From assembly GCA_016719405.1 (NCBI GenBank), contig JADJZE010000001.1:248001-312000 (forward strand): a DNA stretch of 64,000 bases, written 5' to 3'. Source of the stretch: Candidatus Aalborgicola lynettensis (GTDB taxonomy: Bacteria; Pseudomonadota; Gammaproteobacteria; Burkholderiales; Burkholderiaceae_C). Below, in pieces: positions 24,395-32,338 of this stretch (within the stretch, counting starts at the first letter, position 1; each line of letters begins with the position of its first letter). The notes beneath the pieces were generated by a model that saw nothing but the letters and a program-made list of their open reading frames with translations, had not been told where the DNA came from and ran no database searches. The translations under genes were made by a program, and so were the position numbers.

Positions 24395-24441
24395 ACCCCA
24401 CCCGCCGTTGGATGGGGTCCAGTGCACGACCGTTGCCGGTC
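24395..24441 (-). promoter_or_regulatory. ANTAR-type two-hairpin leader RNA
   Basis: P1: GACCG-GCAA-CGGTC (24428-24441). P2: ACCCCATCC, loop AACGGC, GGGTGGGGT (24395-24418), a 9-bp stem with one G-T pair and a six-base loop carrying A at position 1 and G at position 4. That is the loop rule known for ANTAR-bound RNAs. P1 does not show the A1/G4 pattern. The pair lies between the sigma-54 start site and the terminator, the layout known for nas operons. Confidence 0.75.
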
Positions 24442-24454
24442 TTGTAGGGGTTAA

Positions 24455-24471
24455 TGCAAACTTTGTGCCAA
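24455..24471 (-). promoter_or_regulatory. Predicted sigma-54 promoter of the nrtA operon
   Basis: The minus strand reads TTGGCACAAAGTTTGCA: GG and GC ten bases apart, close to TGGCAC-N5-TTGCA. Transcription would start near 24445, so the RNA begins just before hairpin P1. It matches the promoter of nirB in type. Confidence 0.8.
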
Positions 24472-24562
24472 CTAATACAGGGGGTAGGGCTGCGAAATTG
24501 CCAGCTGCCCGCGCAGCGGCAACGCGGGTTGCCCCCGCTTCGTTTCGCTATGCCGGGTGCTG

Positions 24563-24579
24563 TGCACTGCATTTGTGCG
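24563..24579. promoter_or_regulatory. NtrC-like enhancer site
   Basis: TGCACTGCATTTGTGCG fits TGCAC-N7-GTGCA at nine of ten half-site positions. A weaker second site, TGCACCAGAATAGGCGC, follows at 24581-24597. The distance to the sigma-54 promoter is about 95 bases, typical for NtrC enhancers. Confidence 0.55.
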
Positions 24580-24676
24580 ATGCACCAGAATAGGCGCCAC
24601 GTGTCCCATGCGGGTTTTGTATGCGACGACCAGTGGTGCAATGCCGTGCCCGGCGATGGCAAGCCCGCGGGTTTGC

Positions 24677-25324
24677 TCAGCCCAGCAGGTCGGCGACGTC
24701 GAGCATGCGCTGGGCGACTTCGACTATTTTGAGATTTTTGTCCATGGCCGTCTTGCGCAGCCTGGCGTAGGCGGTTTCTTCGCTGAGTTGCTGGCGTTGC
24801 ATCAGCAGGTTTTTGGCCCGGTCGATCACCTTGCGGTCCTGCAGCGCGGTCGATAGTTCATGCAGCTCGCTGCGTGCAGTGGCCAGTTCTTCGCGCAGCG
24901 CCTGTTCATGCGCAAAGCGCGCCAGCGCGACGTCCAGAATCGGGCGTATGCGCTCGGGCTGCAGGCCGGCAACTACGTAGGCCGAAACCCCGGCTGCTAC
25001 GGCTGCGCGGGCGTTGTTGCTGTCGTCATCGTTGGTGAACATCACGATGGGGCGGCGGGCATCGCGCGTGGCCATGACCACATGTTCCAGTGCATCGCGG
25101 GCCTCGCTTTGTGCATCCACCATGATCAGGTCCGGCTGCAACTGGGTCAGGCGTTCGCTCAAAAATCCGTCGCCCGGCAGTACCGCTACCAGGTTGTAGC
25201 CGTGTTCCAGCAACACAATGCGCAGACTGCGCGAACGCTCTGCCTGCGCCAGTGCGTGGGTGTCGCTGGGGTCCTGAACCCGCAACTCGGGGGAGATGAC
25301 GACAATGCGAAGGTCCTTGAGCAT
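24677..25324 (-). CDS. nasT: NasT-type ANTAR antiterminator (response-regulator-like)
   Basis: 215 residues from ATG 25324. The first about 130 residues form a receiver-like domain (LRIVVISPELRV, LQPDLIMVDAQSEARDAL, RRPIVMFTNDDDSNNARAAV); the usual phospho-Asp region reads MVDAQS. The C-terminus (ALQDRKVIDRAKNLLMQRQQ, LSEETAYARLRKTAMDKN) is an ANTAR RNA-binding domain. NasT proteins stop termination in nas leaders when nitrate is present, usually with a NasS sensor. No separate nasS is seen here, so NrtA or another protein may sense nitrate. It lies directly upstream of the leader it would act on. Confidence 0.9.
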   Translation of the reverse strand: MLKDLRIVVISPELRVQDPSDTHALAQAERSRSLRIVLLEHGYNLVAVLPGDGFLSERLTQLQPDLIMVDAQSEARDALEHVVMATRDARRPIVMFTNDDDSNNARAAVAAGVSAYVVAGLQPERIRPILDVALARFAHEQALREELATARSELHELSTALQDRKVIDRAKNLLMQRQQLSEETAYARLRKTAMDKNLKIVEVAQRMLDVADLLG

Positions 25325-25409
25325 GCCATTCGTGTCGCAAAAATCGGGCCAGATGAACAGGTGTACTTCCGCCGATGGCTTGGCGCCGGTTCCGGTAACC
25401 CGAACCGCC

Positions 25410-25435
25410 AAAAAAAACGGCACCCGAAGGTGCCG
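25410..25435 (-). terminator. Intrinsic terminator after the PEP-CTERM remnant
   Basis: The minus strand reads GGCACC-TTCG-GGTGCC-G followed by eight T. It closes the short PEP-CTERM reading frame and shields nasT from upstream transcription. Confidence 0.85.
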
Positions 25436-25460
25436 CGCGTCATGCGGGGGTTGCCAGCAA

Positions 25461-25562
25461 TCAGGCTTGCTGCGCCTTGCGACGGCGTGCCACGGCACCC
25501 ATCACGCCCAGGCCTGCCAACAGCAGGGCGTATGCCGACGTGGTCGATGGGGCATGTTCTAC
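25461..25562 (-). pseudogene. PEP-CTERM sorting-signal remnant
   Basis: The last 33 codons before the stop at 25461 encode a near-typical PEP-CTERM tail: PSTTSAYALLLAGLGVMG followed by AVARRRKAQQA, that is a short motif, a membrane helix and an Arg-rich end. Further upstream the frame runs antisense through tsaD, so no real protein body is left. A perfect terminator follows it. Known PEP-CTERM proteins are exported and processed by exosortase; this looks like the stump of such a gene. Confidence 0.65.
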
Positions 25563-25586
25563 ACTTGCCCGCTCTGGGAGGGCAAC

Positions 25587-26708
25587 ATGCGGGTATTGGG
25601 ATTTGAGTCTTCGTGCGACGAAACAGGTGTGGCCCTGGTGCAATACCAGGGGGCGGGCCTGCCCACGCTGCTTTCGCATGCCCTGTATAGCCAAATCGAC
25701 ATGCACCAGGCCTTTGGTGGTGTGGTGCCGGAATTGGCCAGCCGCGACCACATCCGCCGGGTGTTGCCGTTGACGCAGCAGGTGCTGACCGGGGCGGGGT
25801 GCAGCCTGGACCAGGTGGATGTAGTGGCCTTTACCCGTGGCCCTGGATTGGCCGGCGCCTTGCTGGTGGGGGCTGGCGTAGCCTGCGCGCTGGCGGCCGC
25901 GCTGGACAAGCCGGTGCTGGGGGTGCACCACCTGGAGGGGCATTTGTTGTCGCCGTTTTTGAGTGCCGATCCACCGCAGTTCCCGTTTGTGGCCTTGCTG
26001 GTCTCTGGCGGGCACACCCAGTTGATGCGGGTGGATGGTGTGGGTCACTACGCGATCCTGGGCGAAACCATTGACGACGCCGCAGGCGAAGCGTTTGACA
26101 AGTCGGCCAAACTGATGGGTTTGGCCTACCCCGGTGGCCCGGCACTGTCCAAGCTGGCCGAGCAGGGCGACGCCGAGGCCTACAAGCTGCCACGCCCCTT
26201 GCTGCACAGCGGCAATCTGGACTTTTCGTTTGCCGGTCTGAAGACGGCAGTACTGGTGCAGGCGCAGCGCATGGTGGCCTCCCATACCGCGCAAGGCGAA
26301 CCGATGAGCGGTGCCGCAGTTGGCACTTCGGCAAACGGATCGGTGCCAGGTTATGAGGCGCTGCCGCTAACTGCGCGCCGTGATTTGGCCGCATCTACCC
26401 AGGCGGCGATTGTGGACGTGCTGGTCAAGAAATCACTGGTGGCGCTGCGGCAAACGGGTTTGCGGCGGCTGGTGGTGGCCGGTGGTGTGGGGGCCAATCG
26501 CCAGTTGCGTGCGCACCTTGATGCCGAATGCGCCAAGCGTGGCGTCCGGGTGCATTACCCGGAACTGCATTTGTGCACCGACAACGGCGCCATGATTGCC
26601 ATGGCCGCCGCCATGCGGCTGCAAAGCGCTCTGGAGCGGGCTGAAAAAACCTATTCCTTTGATGTCAAGCCGCGCTGGCCACTGAACCGTTTGCACGGGG
26701 CGGCTTGA
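25587..26708 (+). CDS. tsaD: tRNA N6-adenosine threonylcarbamoyltransferase
   Basis: 373 residues from ATG 25587 (GGGAG upstream). TsaD makes t6A37 on ANN-decoding tRNAs with TsaB, TsaC and TsaE. Motifs: MRVLGFESSCDETGVALV, the metal-binding HHLEGH (about residue 111), FVALLVSGGHTQL, the long substrate loop ETIDDAAGEAFDKSAKLMGL and VAGGVGANRQLR, then LCTDNGAMIA. An insert near residues 235-260 (GEPMSGAAVGTSANGSVPG) makes it somewhat longer than usual. No partner gene is adjacent. Confidence 0.95.
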   Translation: MRVLGFESSCDETGVALVQYQGAGLPTLLSHALYSQIDMHQAFGGVVPELASRDHIRRVLPLTQQVLTGAGCSLDQVDVVAFTRGPGLAGALLVGAGVACALAAALDKPVLGVHHLEGHLLSPFLSADPPQFPFVALLVSGGHTQLMRVDGVGHYAILGETIDDAAGEAFDKSAKLMGLAYPGGPALSKLAEQGDAEAYKLPRPLLHSGNLDFSFAGLKTAVLVQAQRMVASHTAQGEPMSGAAVGTSANGSVPGYEALPLTARRDLAASTQAAIVDVLVKKSLVALRQTGLRRLVVAGGVGANRQLRAHLDAECAKRGVRVHYPELHLCTDNGAMIAMAAAMRLQSALERAEKTYSFDVKPRWPLNRLHGAA

Positions 26709-26789
26709 CAGCGCGGTGTCTTTTATGCCGGATGGATGACCCACCACATGGTTGGTTTGTGCAGCAACTTGGGCGGTGGGTACAAGCGG

Positions 26790-27170
26790 TCAATGAATCA
26801 CCAATTCGCAGTCGGTGCGCACGGGCGCTTTTTTTGCCAACTTCAGGTTCAATACGCCATTTTCCAGTTTGGCCTGGCTGGATGCGGCGTCAATTTCCTG
26901 GGGCAACTCGTAGGCCACGCGGTAGCTGCGTGGCGCAGTGTCCTTGCTATGAACGCGCACCAAGGCCCCGTCAATGGTAATAGCGAGTTGTTCTCTGGAT
27001 ACGCCGGGTACGTCCAACGACAGGGTGAAGGTGGCTTCGTCTTGCGTATACGCGCAATCACGTGGGTGGGCTGAACGCGGGGCCTGATTCAGAAAACGTT
27101 CCAGCGTTTGTCCGGCAGAAACCGGCACAGTACGACGAATGGGGGTGGATGTGGCTGCGGCAAAAAACAT
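26790..27170 (-). CDS. Small heat-shock protein (Hsp20/alpha-crystallin)
   Basis: 126 residues from ATG 27170 behind AGGAG. The alpha-crystallin domain spans about residues 45-125: ATFTLSLDVPGVSREQLAIT, IDGALVRVHS, YRVAYELPQEIDAASSQAKL, ENGVLNLKLAKK. An ATP-independent holdase that limits protein aggregation. The last residues (TDCELVIH) end in an I-x-type tail without a clear IXI motif. It converges with tsaD. Confidence 0.88.
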   Translation of the reverse strand: MFFAAATSTPIRRTVPVSAGQTLERFLNQAPRSAHPRDCAYTQDEATFTLSLDVPGVSREQLAITIDGALVRVHSKDTAPRSYRVAYELPQEIDAASSQAKLENGVLNLKLAKKAPVRTDCELVIH

Positions 27171-27331
27171 GGTGGACTCCTGGGGCTCTGCGCGGCCCTC
27201 ACAACGATTGCCGCTTGCCAATAAGCTGCATCCAAATCGCGGGAATTCAAGCAAAAATCATCCACTATTTTTGCGTGGGGCACAGGCTTGAAATAGTGGG
27301 CTGCGACCCAATTTCGCCTTCCCGCGGGCGG

Positions 27332-28401
27332 CTACCGACCGTTTTGCATGAAGCGGTGGAGGTGGGCAGCCATGTCGGTTTCTGAGTAGGGTTTGCCCAG
27401 TATCAAATCGGCACCCACTTCTTGCGCCCGTGCGGCATATCCTTCGTCGTTGCCCGAAATAATGATCACCGGCAGATGCGCCGTTGCGGGATTGCGTCGA
27501 ATTTCCCGCGTCAGCTCGAAACCATCCATTCCAGGCATTTCCACATCGGTGATAACAATGTCTGGCATCTGTGCCGCAATTTTTTGAACGGCATCCAGGC
27601 CGTCTTCCGCCATTTGGGATTGGAAATGCTGGTTCAGTAGAAAACGGTTTGTCTTGACGCGCCCCACTTTGGAGTCATCTACGATCATGACGATAGTTTC
27701 CTCGGGTGTCTTGGGTGTCTTGGGTGGCTTTGCCGTCGTTCGCTGTTGAATTTGTTCAGCAGCTACGCGTTGGGCTTCGGTTTCGGCAGCAATGCGCTGT
27801 GCTTCGCGTTGGGCCTCGGCTTCGGCGGCGATGCGCTGTGCCTCGCGTTGGGCCGCGGCTTCGGCAGCGATGCGCTGCGCTTCGCGTTGGGCTTCGGCTT
27901 CGGCAGCGATGCGCTGCGCTTCGCGTTGGGCTTCGGCTTCGGCGGCGATGCGCTGTGCTTCGCGTTGGGCTTCGGCTTCGGCGGCGATGCGCTGCGCTTC
28001 GCGTTGGGCGGCTGCGTGGGCGCGCGTTGGGGGGGCGGCAGCGCTTTCCGCGGGCGGGGCGGCTGCGTGCCGCGTTGGGCCTCGGCTTCGGCGGCAATGC
28101 GCTGTGCTTCGCGTTGGGCCTCGGCTTCGGCGGCAATGCGCTGTGCTTCGCGTTGGGCGCGAGAGGCCGCGCGTTGATCCCGAAGGCGCGCCGCCGCCGC
28201 TTCGCGCTGTGCGTCCAGATCGATGACGGTTGAGTTGTCGGTTGTGGTGGGTGCGTGGCCCTCGTCGGAATCCTGGAGACGGGCGTGTGTGGGGGGCGTG
28301 AACGGCTTCGGATTGGGTGGACGGCGTTTGCGTAGCAGCAAATACGTGACCCCACATCCAACAAAAACACCTGCAGCAAGAATCAGAATCAACAAACCCA
28401 T
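27332..28401 (-). pseudogene. Membrane-anchored coiled-coil response regulator, frameshifted in its repeat region
   Basis: The N-terminus (ATG 28401) is a membrane helix, MGLLILILAAGVFVGCGVTY, then a basic stretch and a coiled-coil of AQREAQRIAAEAE units. The C-terminal about 125 residues form a CheY-like receiver domain: IVMIVDDSKVGRVKTNRFLL, the phospho-Asp in DIVITDVEMPGMDGFE and the Lys in DLILGKPYSETD. The first 105 or so codons are in one frame and the rest in another; the change lies at about 28030-28090, beside a run of seven G (28029-28035). Either slippage in the repeat region or a base-call error could explain it. Confidence 0.7.
27794..28160. repeat. 39-bp tandem repeat coding for AQREAQRIAAEAE
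   Basis: Units of 39 bases begin at 27794, 27833, 27872, 27911 and 27950, with a partial unit at 27989. A G-rich interruption (28010-28075) follows, then about two more units to 28160. Each unit gives 13 residues rich in Ala, Glu, Gln and Arg, expected to be a long helix. Copy number is likely to vary between strains. Confidence 0.85.
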
Positions 28402-28476
28402 GTGCGTCACCCAAGCGAATTAATACGGTTTGAATCGCTGTCGGCAAGACAGGATGTGTGGAAATTGCCCATCGAC

Positions 28477-29181
28477 TCAGGACCCTAGAGGTGCAGATCG
28501 ACTGTCCAGAGGAGTGAGAAACGAGTCTTGAACCCAGCCAGAATTCAGGCGGCTATCCGGATAGCCTGCACCGCCGTGTGAAACGCCGTCAATGGAGGCG
28601 TGTTGGCTATTTTTGGTGTGACGCTGGCGGGTGACAACAGCGTGCAAGTTTTCGCTGACATTTTTGACGCGCTCCTCAAGAGGTGAAGGCTGGCGGCCAT
28701 TGAGCGATTGCTCGCCGAGGAATGCAGCGCGAATTTGGGTCAGCTGAGGCAAATGGGCCGGATCAACAACACAATAATGGATGCCACTCTGGGACAGCAG
28801 GGTGTGCTTGAGCGTCTGATTGCCAAGCGAAAGTCCCTTGGGCCCGGGAACGTCCACGCAACCCACGACGCGCCCATCGATATCACACACCGTGAACGTG
28901 CAGTACACCCCGTTGAGCAGTTTGTACCAATGTGCGGCCTCTTGTTGATTGGTGGGTGTAGTGAAGCGGGTAACCGGTAGTTTGACCAGGACCTGGTGGT
29001 CAAACATGACTTTGACCAGCCAAATCCACACCCGTCTTTCGCCGCTATTAACAAGTGAGCGCGACTTCAGGGGCCATTGCTTGGGTATGCGCCGCAATTC
29101 GCGTGCCTGTGCTGCGTTACGCCAATAAAGCAGCGCCGCGCCCAGCACCAAACCCGTCAGAAACAAAAACGCGTGGACCAT
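28477..29181 (-). CDS. DUF2726 membrane-anchored protein
   Basis: 234 residues from ATG 29181 (AGGAG six bases upstream). An N-terminal helix (MVHAFLFLTGLVLGAALLYW) precedes a DUF2726 domain: RRVWIWLVKVMFDHQVLVKL, HWYKLLNGVYCTFTVCDIDG, RVVGCVDVPGPKG and QSGIHYCVVDPAHLPQL. DUF2726 is distantly related to restriction-endonuclease-like or topoisomerase-linked domains; no function is assigned. The C-terminal 60 residues are polar and low in structure. Confidence 0.75.
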   Translation of the reverse strand: MVHAFLFLTGLVLGAALLYWRNAAQARELRRIPKQWPLKSRSLVNSGERRVWIWLVKVMFDHQVLVKLPVTRFTTPTNQQEAAHWYKLLNGVYCTFTVCDIDGRVVGCVDVPGPKGLSLGNQTLKHTLLSQSGIHYCVVDPAHLPQLTQIRAAFLGEQSLNGRQPSPLEERVKNVSENLHAVVTRQRHTKNSQHASIDGVSHGGAGYPDSRLNSGWVQDSFLTPLDSRSAPLGS

Positions 29182-29316
29182 TTTTTCTCCTGAATACTGC
29201 ACACCTGCAGTTGCCCTGCCCAGCGGTTTCAGTCTACTGCGATTATGGGATTAACGGGTTAGTATGTACCCTGCCTGCCTGGACGATGGTGGAGGCTTTT
29301 TTTGTGCGCTGCATTT

Positions 29317-29700
29317 ATGACACATTTTGTAAAAGTTGTTTTGTTCACCGATAGTGATGGCCGCGCCCGGTTCCGCGAAGAAAGGCTGGCTTTGGGCCAG
29401 GGAAGTCCGCAGTCCATGTTGTCGGATGTGTTTGCCTGCGGCGGCTACCAGTTGCGGGTCAGCCCGGTTGGTTTTCAAAGCACGTTTCATTGCACCGGCG
29501 CACCGCAGTGGTGCTTCATTTTGGGTGGGCAGATGGAAATAGGTCTGCAAGGCGGTGTGTCCCGCCTGTTCGGGCCGGGTCAGCACTTCTACAGTGCCGA
29601 TGTTTTGCCTGAGGGAGCAACATTTGATCCGACGGTGCACGGCCACTGGAGCCGCCAGGTGGGCCCTGACCAGTTAATGACCCTTTTCGTTCGCGGCTGA
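29317..29700 (+). CDS. Cupin-like small protein
   Basis: 127 residues from ATG 29317. MTHFVKVVLFTDSDGRARFR, FACGGYQLRVSPVGFQSTFH, APQWCFILGGQMEIGL and FGPGQHFYSADVLPEGATFD form a likely single cupin barrel; the His of the metal site appears in GQHFYSAD and in DPTVHGHWS. It is divergent from the DUF2726 gene and converges with the NAD(P)-binding gene. Substrate unknown. Confidence 0.65.
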   Translation: MTHFVKVVLFTDSDGRARFREERLALGQGSPQSMLSDVFACGGYQLRVSPVGFQSTFHCTGAPQWCFILGGQMEIGLQGGVSRLFGPGQHFYSADVLPEGATFDPTVHGHWSRQVGPDQLMTLFVRG

Positions 29701-29723
29701 AACCGGGTGGGTCGAAAAGGGGA

Positions 29724-30386
29724 CTATGCAGTTTCTTGCATATCACCCGACATCACAACAACAATGCCGGGCGAGTCTGCTTTAACCATTTGAACCAAGG
29801 CGATGGCAACACTTTGTGCGCTGATCGCGCGGTAGTTGGCAGGGATAAGAGGGCGCAGGTAACGCATCAGCGCCAGACCCAGGCGTTCTCCGGTGCGCGG
29901 TGTCTGTTGCAATTGCTGGCGATGCCCGTCCAGCAGGGAAGGGCGGGCAATGACCAGCCGGTGAAATCCCATGCGGGCCAGCGATGTTTCCATCTCGCCT
30001 TTGACCCGGTTGTAAAAAATGGGTGATTGGGGGTTTGCGCCCATGGCGCTGACAACTCCTAATTTTGTAGCGCCTTGCGCACGTACGGCAAGCGCCAGTG
30101 CCTCAACAGCTTCCAAATCGATGGCCCGAAAGGCAGCCCGACTTCCTGCGGCCCTGATCGTGGTGCCCAAGGCGACGAAACAGTCATCGACTTTGGGCAA
30201 CGGGGGCAAGGACGCAAAGTCCACCACATGCTGAATGAGCTTGGGGTGCTTCAGTGCGACGGCACGCCGACCCACGCAGTGGACCGACGAATAGGTTTTA
30301 TCGGCTAGAAGGGCCGCGAGAATTTCCCGCCCCACGAGGCCGGTTGCCCCCGCCACCAAAGCCACCCGAGCGCGCTCCACCACCAT
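29724..30386 (-). CDS. NAD(P)-binding Rossmann-fold protein (NmrA/HTATIP2-like)
   Basis: 220 residues from ATG 30386. The dinucleotide loop is VALVAGATGLVGREIL. Then VGRRAVALKHPKLIQHVVDF, DDCFVALGTTIRAAGS, KLGVVSAMGANPQSPIFYNR (Tyr/Lys-like catalytic area YNRVKGEME) and LVIARPSLLDG. The pattern matches short atypical SDR proteins of the HTATIP2 type; substrate unknown. The first 89 bases overlap the 3' end of rhlE in another frame, so the two are probably translated from one transcript. Confidence 0.8.
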   Translation of the reverse strand: MVVERARVALVAGATGLVGREILAALLADKTYSSVHCVGRRAVALKHPKLIQHVVDFASLPPLPKVDDCFVALGTTIRAAGSRAAFRAIDLEAVEALALAVRAQGATKLGVVSAMGANPQSPIFYNRVKGEMETSLARMGFHRLVIARPSLLDGHRQQLQQTPRTGERLGLALMRYLRPLIPANYRAISAQSVAIALVQMVKADSPGIVVVMSGDMQETA

Positions 30387-32040
30387 TGCCACCTCCGTTG
30401 CCTGATCCAGTGCGGTTGCCGCCGCCATAGCTGCGGCGAGCGCCGCGTTCAGCCATCATATCGACACTGGTGCGCATGGGGTCGGGTTGACTGTTTGCGG
30501 TGGCGCGCGGTGCACGAAATTCTCCCGCACCACCGCCTGTGAATCTGCCTTCATGGCTGCGGGGCTGTGCGTCACCCAAGGGCTCGCGGTCGCGGACAGG
30601 GCCACGGCTGCCACCTTGTCCGTGGCCTTGTGGACCACGCGGGCCTTGTGTACGTTGCGCTTGCGCGCCATTCGCGTGGCCGCGCGGGCCTTGGGGCCCA
30701 CGCCCACCGCCGTTGCCGCGTCCGTTCGCGGGACCGCTGCGTTCGCCCTGTGTCGCACGGTTTTCCCGAACCCGCTGCAGCATTTCAGTGCGTGCCGCTT
30801 TGGCTGCGGCCTGCATCACATCGCGACTGGGTGGCTTGCCCGCGCCGCCCCAGATGGTTTGACGCCCCATGGCAATGGGCTCTGCCATTTCACCCGGCTC
30901 GGGGCCAAAACCATCCACCACTTGCACCGGAATGGTTTGCTTGGTGAAACGCTCGATGTCTTGCATAAAGCCCTCTTCGTCCAGACACACCAGGTTCACT
31001 GCAGCGCCGTCGTTGCCCGCACGCCCGGTGCGGCCGATGCGGTGCACATAGTCTTCGCTGACATTCGGAATTTCGTAGTTCACAACGTGGGGCAATTCGT
31101 CGATATCAATACCGCGCGCAGCAATATCGGTCGCAACCAAGGCACGCACGGCGCCGGTTTTGAACCCACTTAAGGCCTGTGTGCGGGCCGCTTGACTTTT
31201 GTTGCCGTGCAGTGCCATGGCGGTAATGCCATTTTTTTCCAGGAATTCGGCCACGTTATTGGCACCAAATTTGGTGCGGGTGAATACCAGCACCTGGCTC
31301 CAGTTGTGTTCATTGATGATGTGCGCCAGCAAGGCTTTCTTTTTGCCGCGTCCGACCGGATGAATAACCTGGGTGATGCGTTGCACCGTAGTGTTGCGCG
31401 GTGTTACCTGCACACTTTGGGGGTCTTTGAGCAGCCCCGCAGCCAGTTCACGAATTTCATCGCTGAAGGTGGCAGAAAAAAGCAGGCTTTGTTTATCTTT
31501 GGGGACCACTGCCAACACTTTTTTGACGTCGTGAATAAAACCCATGTCCAGCATGCGATCGGCCTCGTCGAGCACCAGCATTTGAACCTGTCCCAGGTCC
31601 AGCATGCCCTGTTGCAGCAGGTCGAGCAGGCGGCCGGGGGTGGCCACCAAAATGTCCACGCCTTTTTTGAGTTTGGAAATTTGTGGATTCATGCCGACAC
31701 CGCCAAACACCACCGTGCTGGAGAGTTGCAGGTATTTGCCGTAGGTTCGTACCGATTCTTCCACCTGGGCTGCGAGTTCGCGCGTGGGTGTGAGCACCAA
31801 TGCGCGGATGCCGGTGCCGCCGAACTTGTTTTGTGCACTGCGGCTCATGGTTAGCCGGTGCAGCATGGGCAGGGTGAATGCTGCTGTTTTTCCGGTGCCG
31901 GTTTGGGCGCCACCGAGCAGGTCACGTCCCTCTAATACGAGCGGTATGGCTTGTGCCTGAATGGCGGTGGGGGTTTCGTAACCTTGCTCGCGCACGGCTT
32001 TCAAAATGGCCGGGGCCAGTTTCAAATCTTCAAAGTTCAT
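30298..32040 (-). CDS. rhlE: DEAD-box RNA helicase, RhlE type
   Basis: 580 residues from ATG 32040 (MNFEDLKLAPAILKAVREQG). Helicase motifs in order: Q motif PTAIQAQAIPL, GGAQTGTGKTAAFTLP (I), PTRELAAQV (Ia), VATPGRLLDLL, VLDEADRMLDMGF (DEAD), LLFSATFSDEI (SAT), VATDIAARGIDIDELPHVVN and HRIGRTGRAGNDG (VI). A long C-terminal tail of about 190 residues is rich in Arg, Gly, Asn and Gln and would bind RNA. RhlE proteins act in ribosome assembly and RNA turnover. The Gly/Arg-rich end overlaps the start of the next gene. Confidence 0.92.
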   Translation of the reverse strand: MNFEDLKLAPAILKAVREQGYETPTAIQAQAIPLVLEGRDLLGGAQTGTGKTAAFTLPMLHRLTMSRSAQNKFGGTGIRALVLTPTRELAAQVEESVRTYGKYLQLSSTVVFGGVGMNPQISKLKKGVDILVATPGRLLDLLQQGMLDLGQVQMLVLDEADRMLDMGFIHDVKKVLAVVPKDKQSLLFSATFSDEIRELAAGLLKDPQSVQVTPRNTTVQRITQVIHPVGRGKKKALLAHIINEHNWSQVLVFTRTKFGANNVAEFLEKNGITAMALHGNKSQAARTQALSGFKTGAVRALVATDIAARGIDIDELPHVVNYEIPNVSEDYVHRIGRTGRAGNDGAAVNLVCLDEEGFMQDIERFTKQTIPVQVVDGFGPEPGEMAEPIAMGRQTIWGGAGKPPSRDVMQAAAKAARTEMLQRVRENRATQGERSGPANGRGNGGGRGPQGPRGHANGAQAQRTQGPRGPQGHGQGGSRGPVRDREPLGDAQPRSHEGRFTGGGAGEFRAPRATANSQPDPMRTSVDMMAERGARRSYGGGNRTGSGNGGGNGGGARSGGFGGGGNRPRGAGNSRGPSSR

Positions 32041-32338
32041 TGGTATGGCGCCCATCCAGGGCGCTTGGGATATCGGCCTGTCTGGAGGCATTCGCCGCCA
32101 GTCAGTCAAAGGCAGATAGATTGCAAGGCAGGGCGAAATTGGTCGGTTTTGCCCTCAGCAGTGTGCTGAAATTGCGGGCAACTGACGCGCCGCAACAGGG
32201 TGTATTGTCGCACGTTGTTACGGCTTGTGCATAAATGGCGGGATTTGTGCGCTATGCTTTTTGCCAGGAAGCTGCTTTACGGTAACAATCGCGGGATGCC
32301 TACAGGTACCAACGCCACGTTTGGAGAGTGATTCAATC

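Noticed and set aside
27794..28160. Direct repeats as a CRISPR array
   Set aside because: The units are contiguous with no spacers and encode a regular 13-residue helix.
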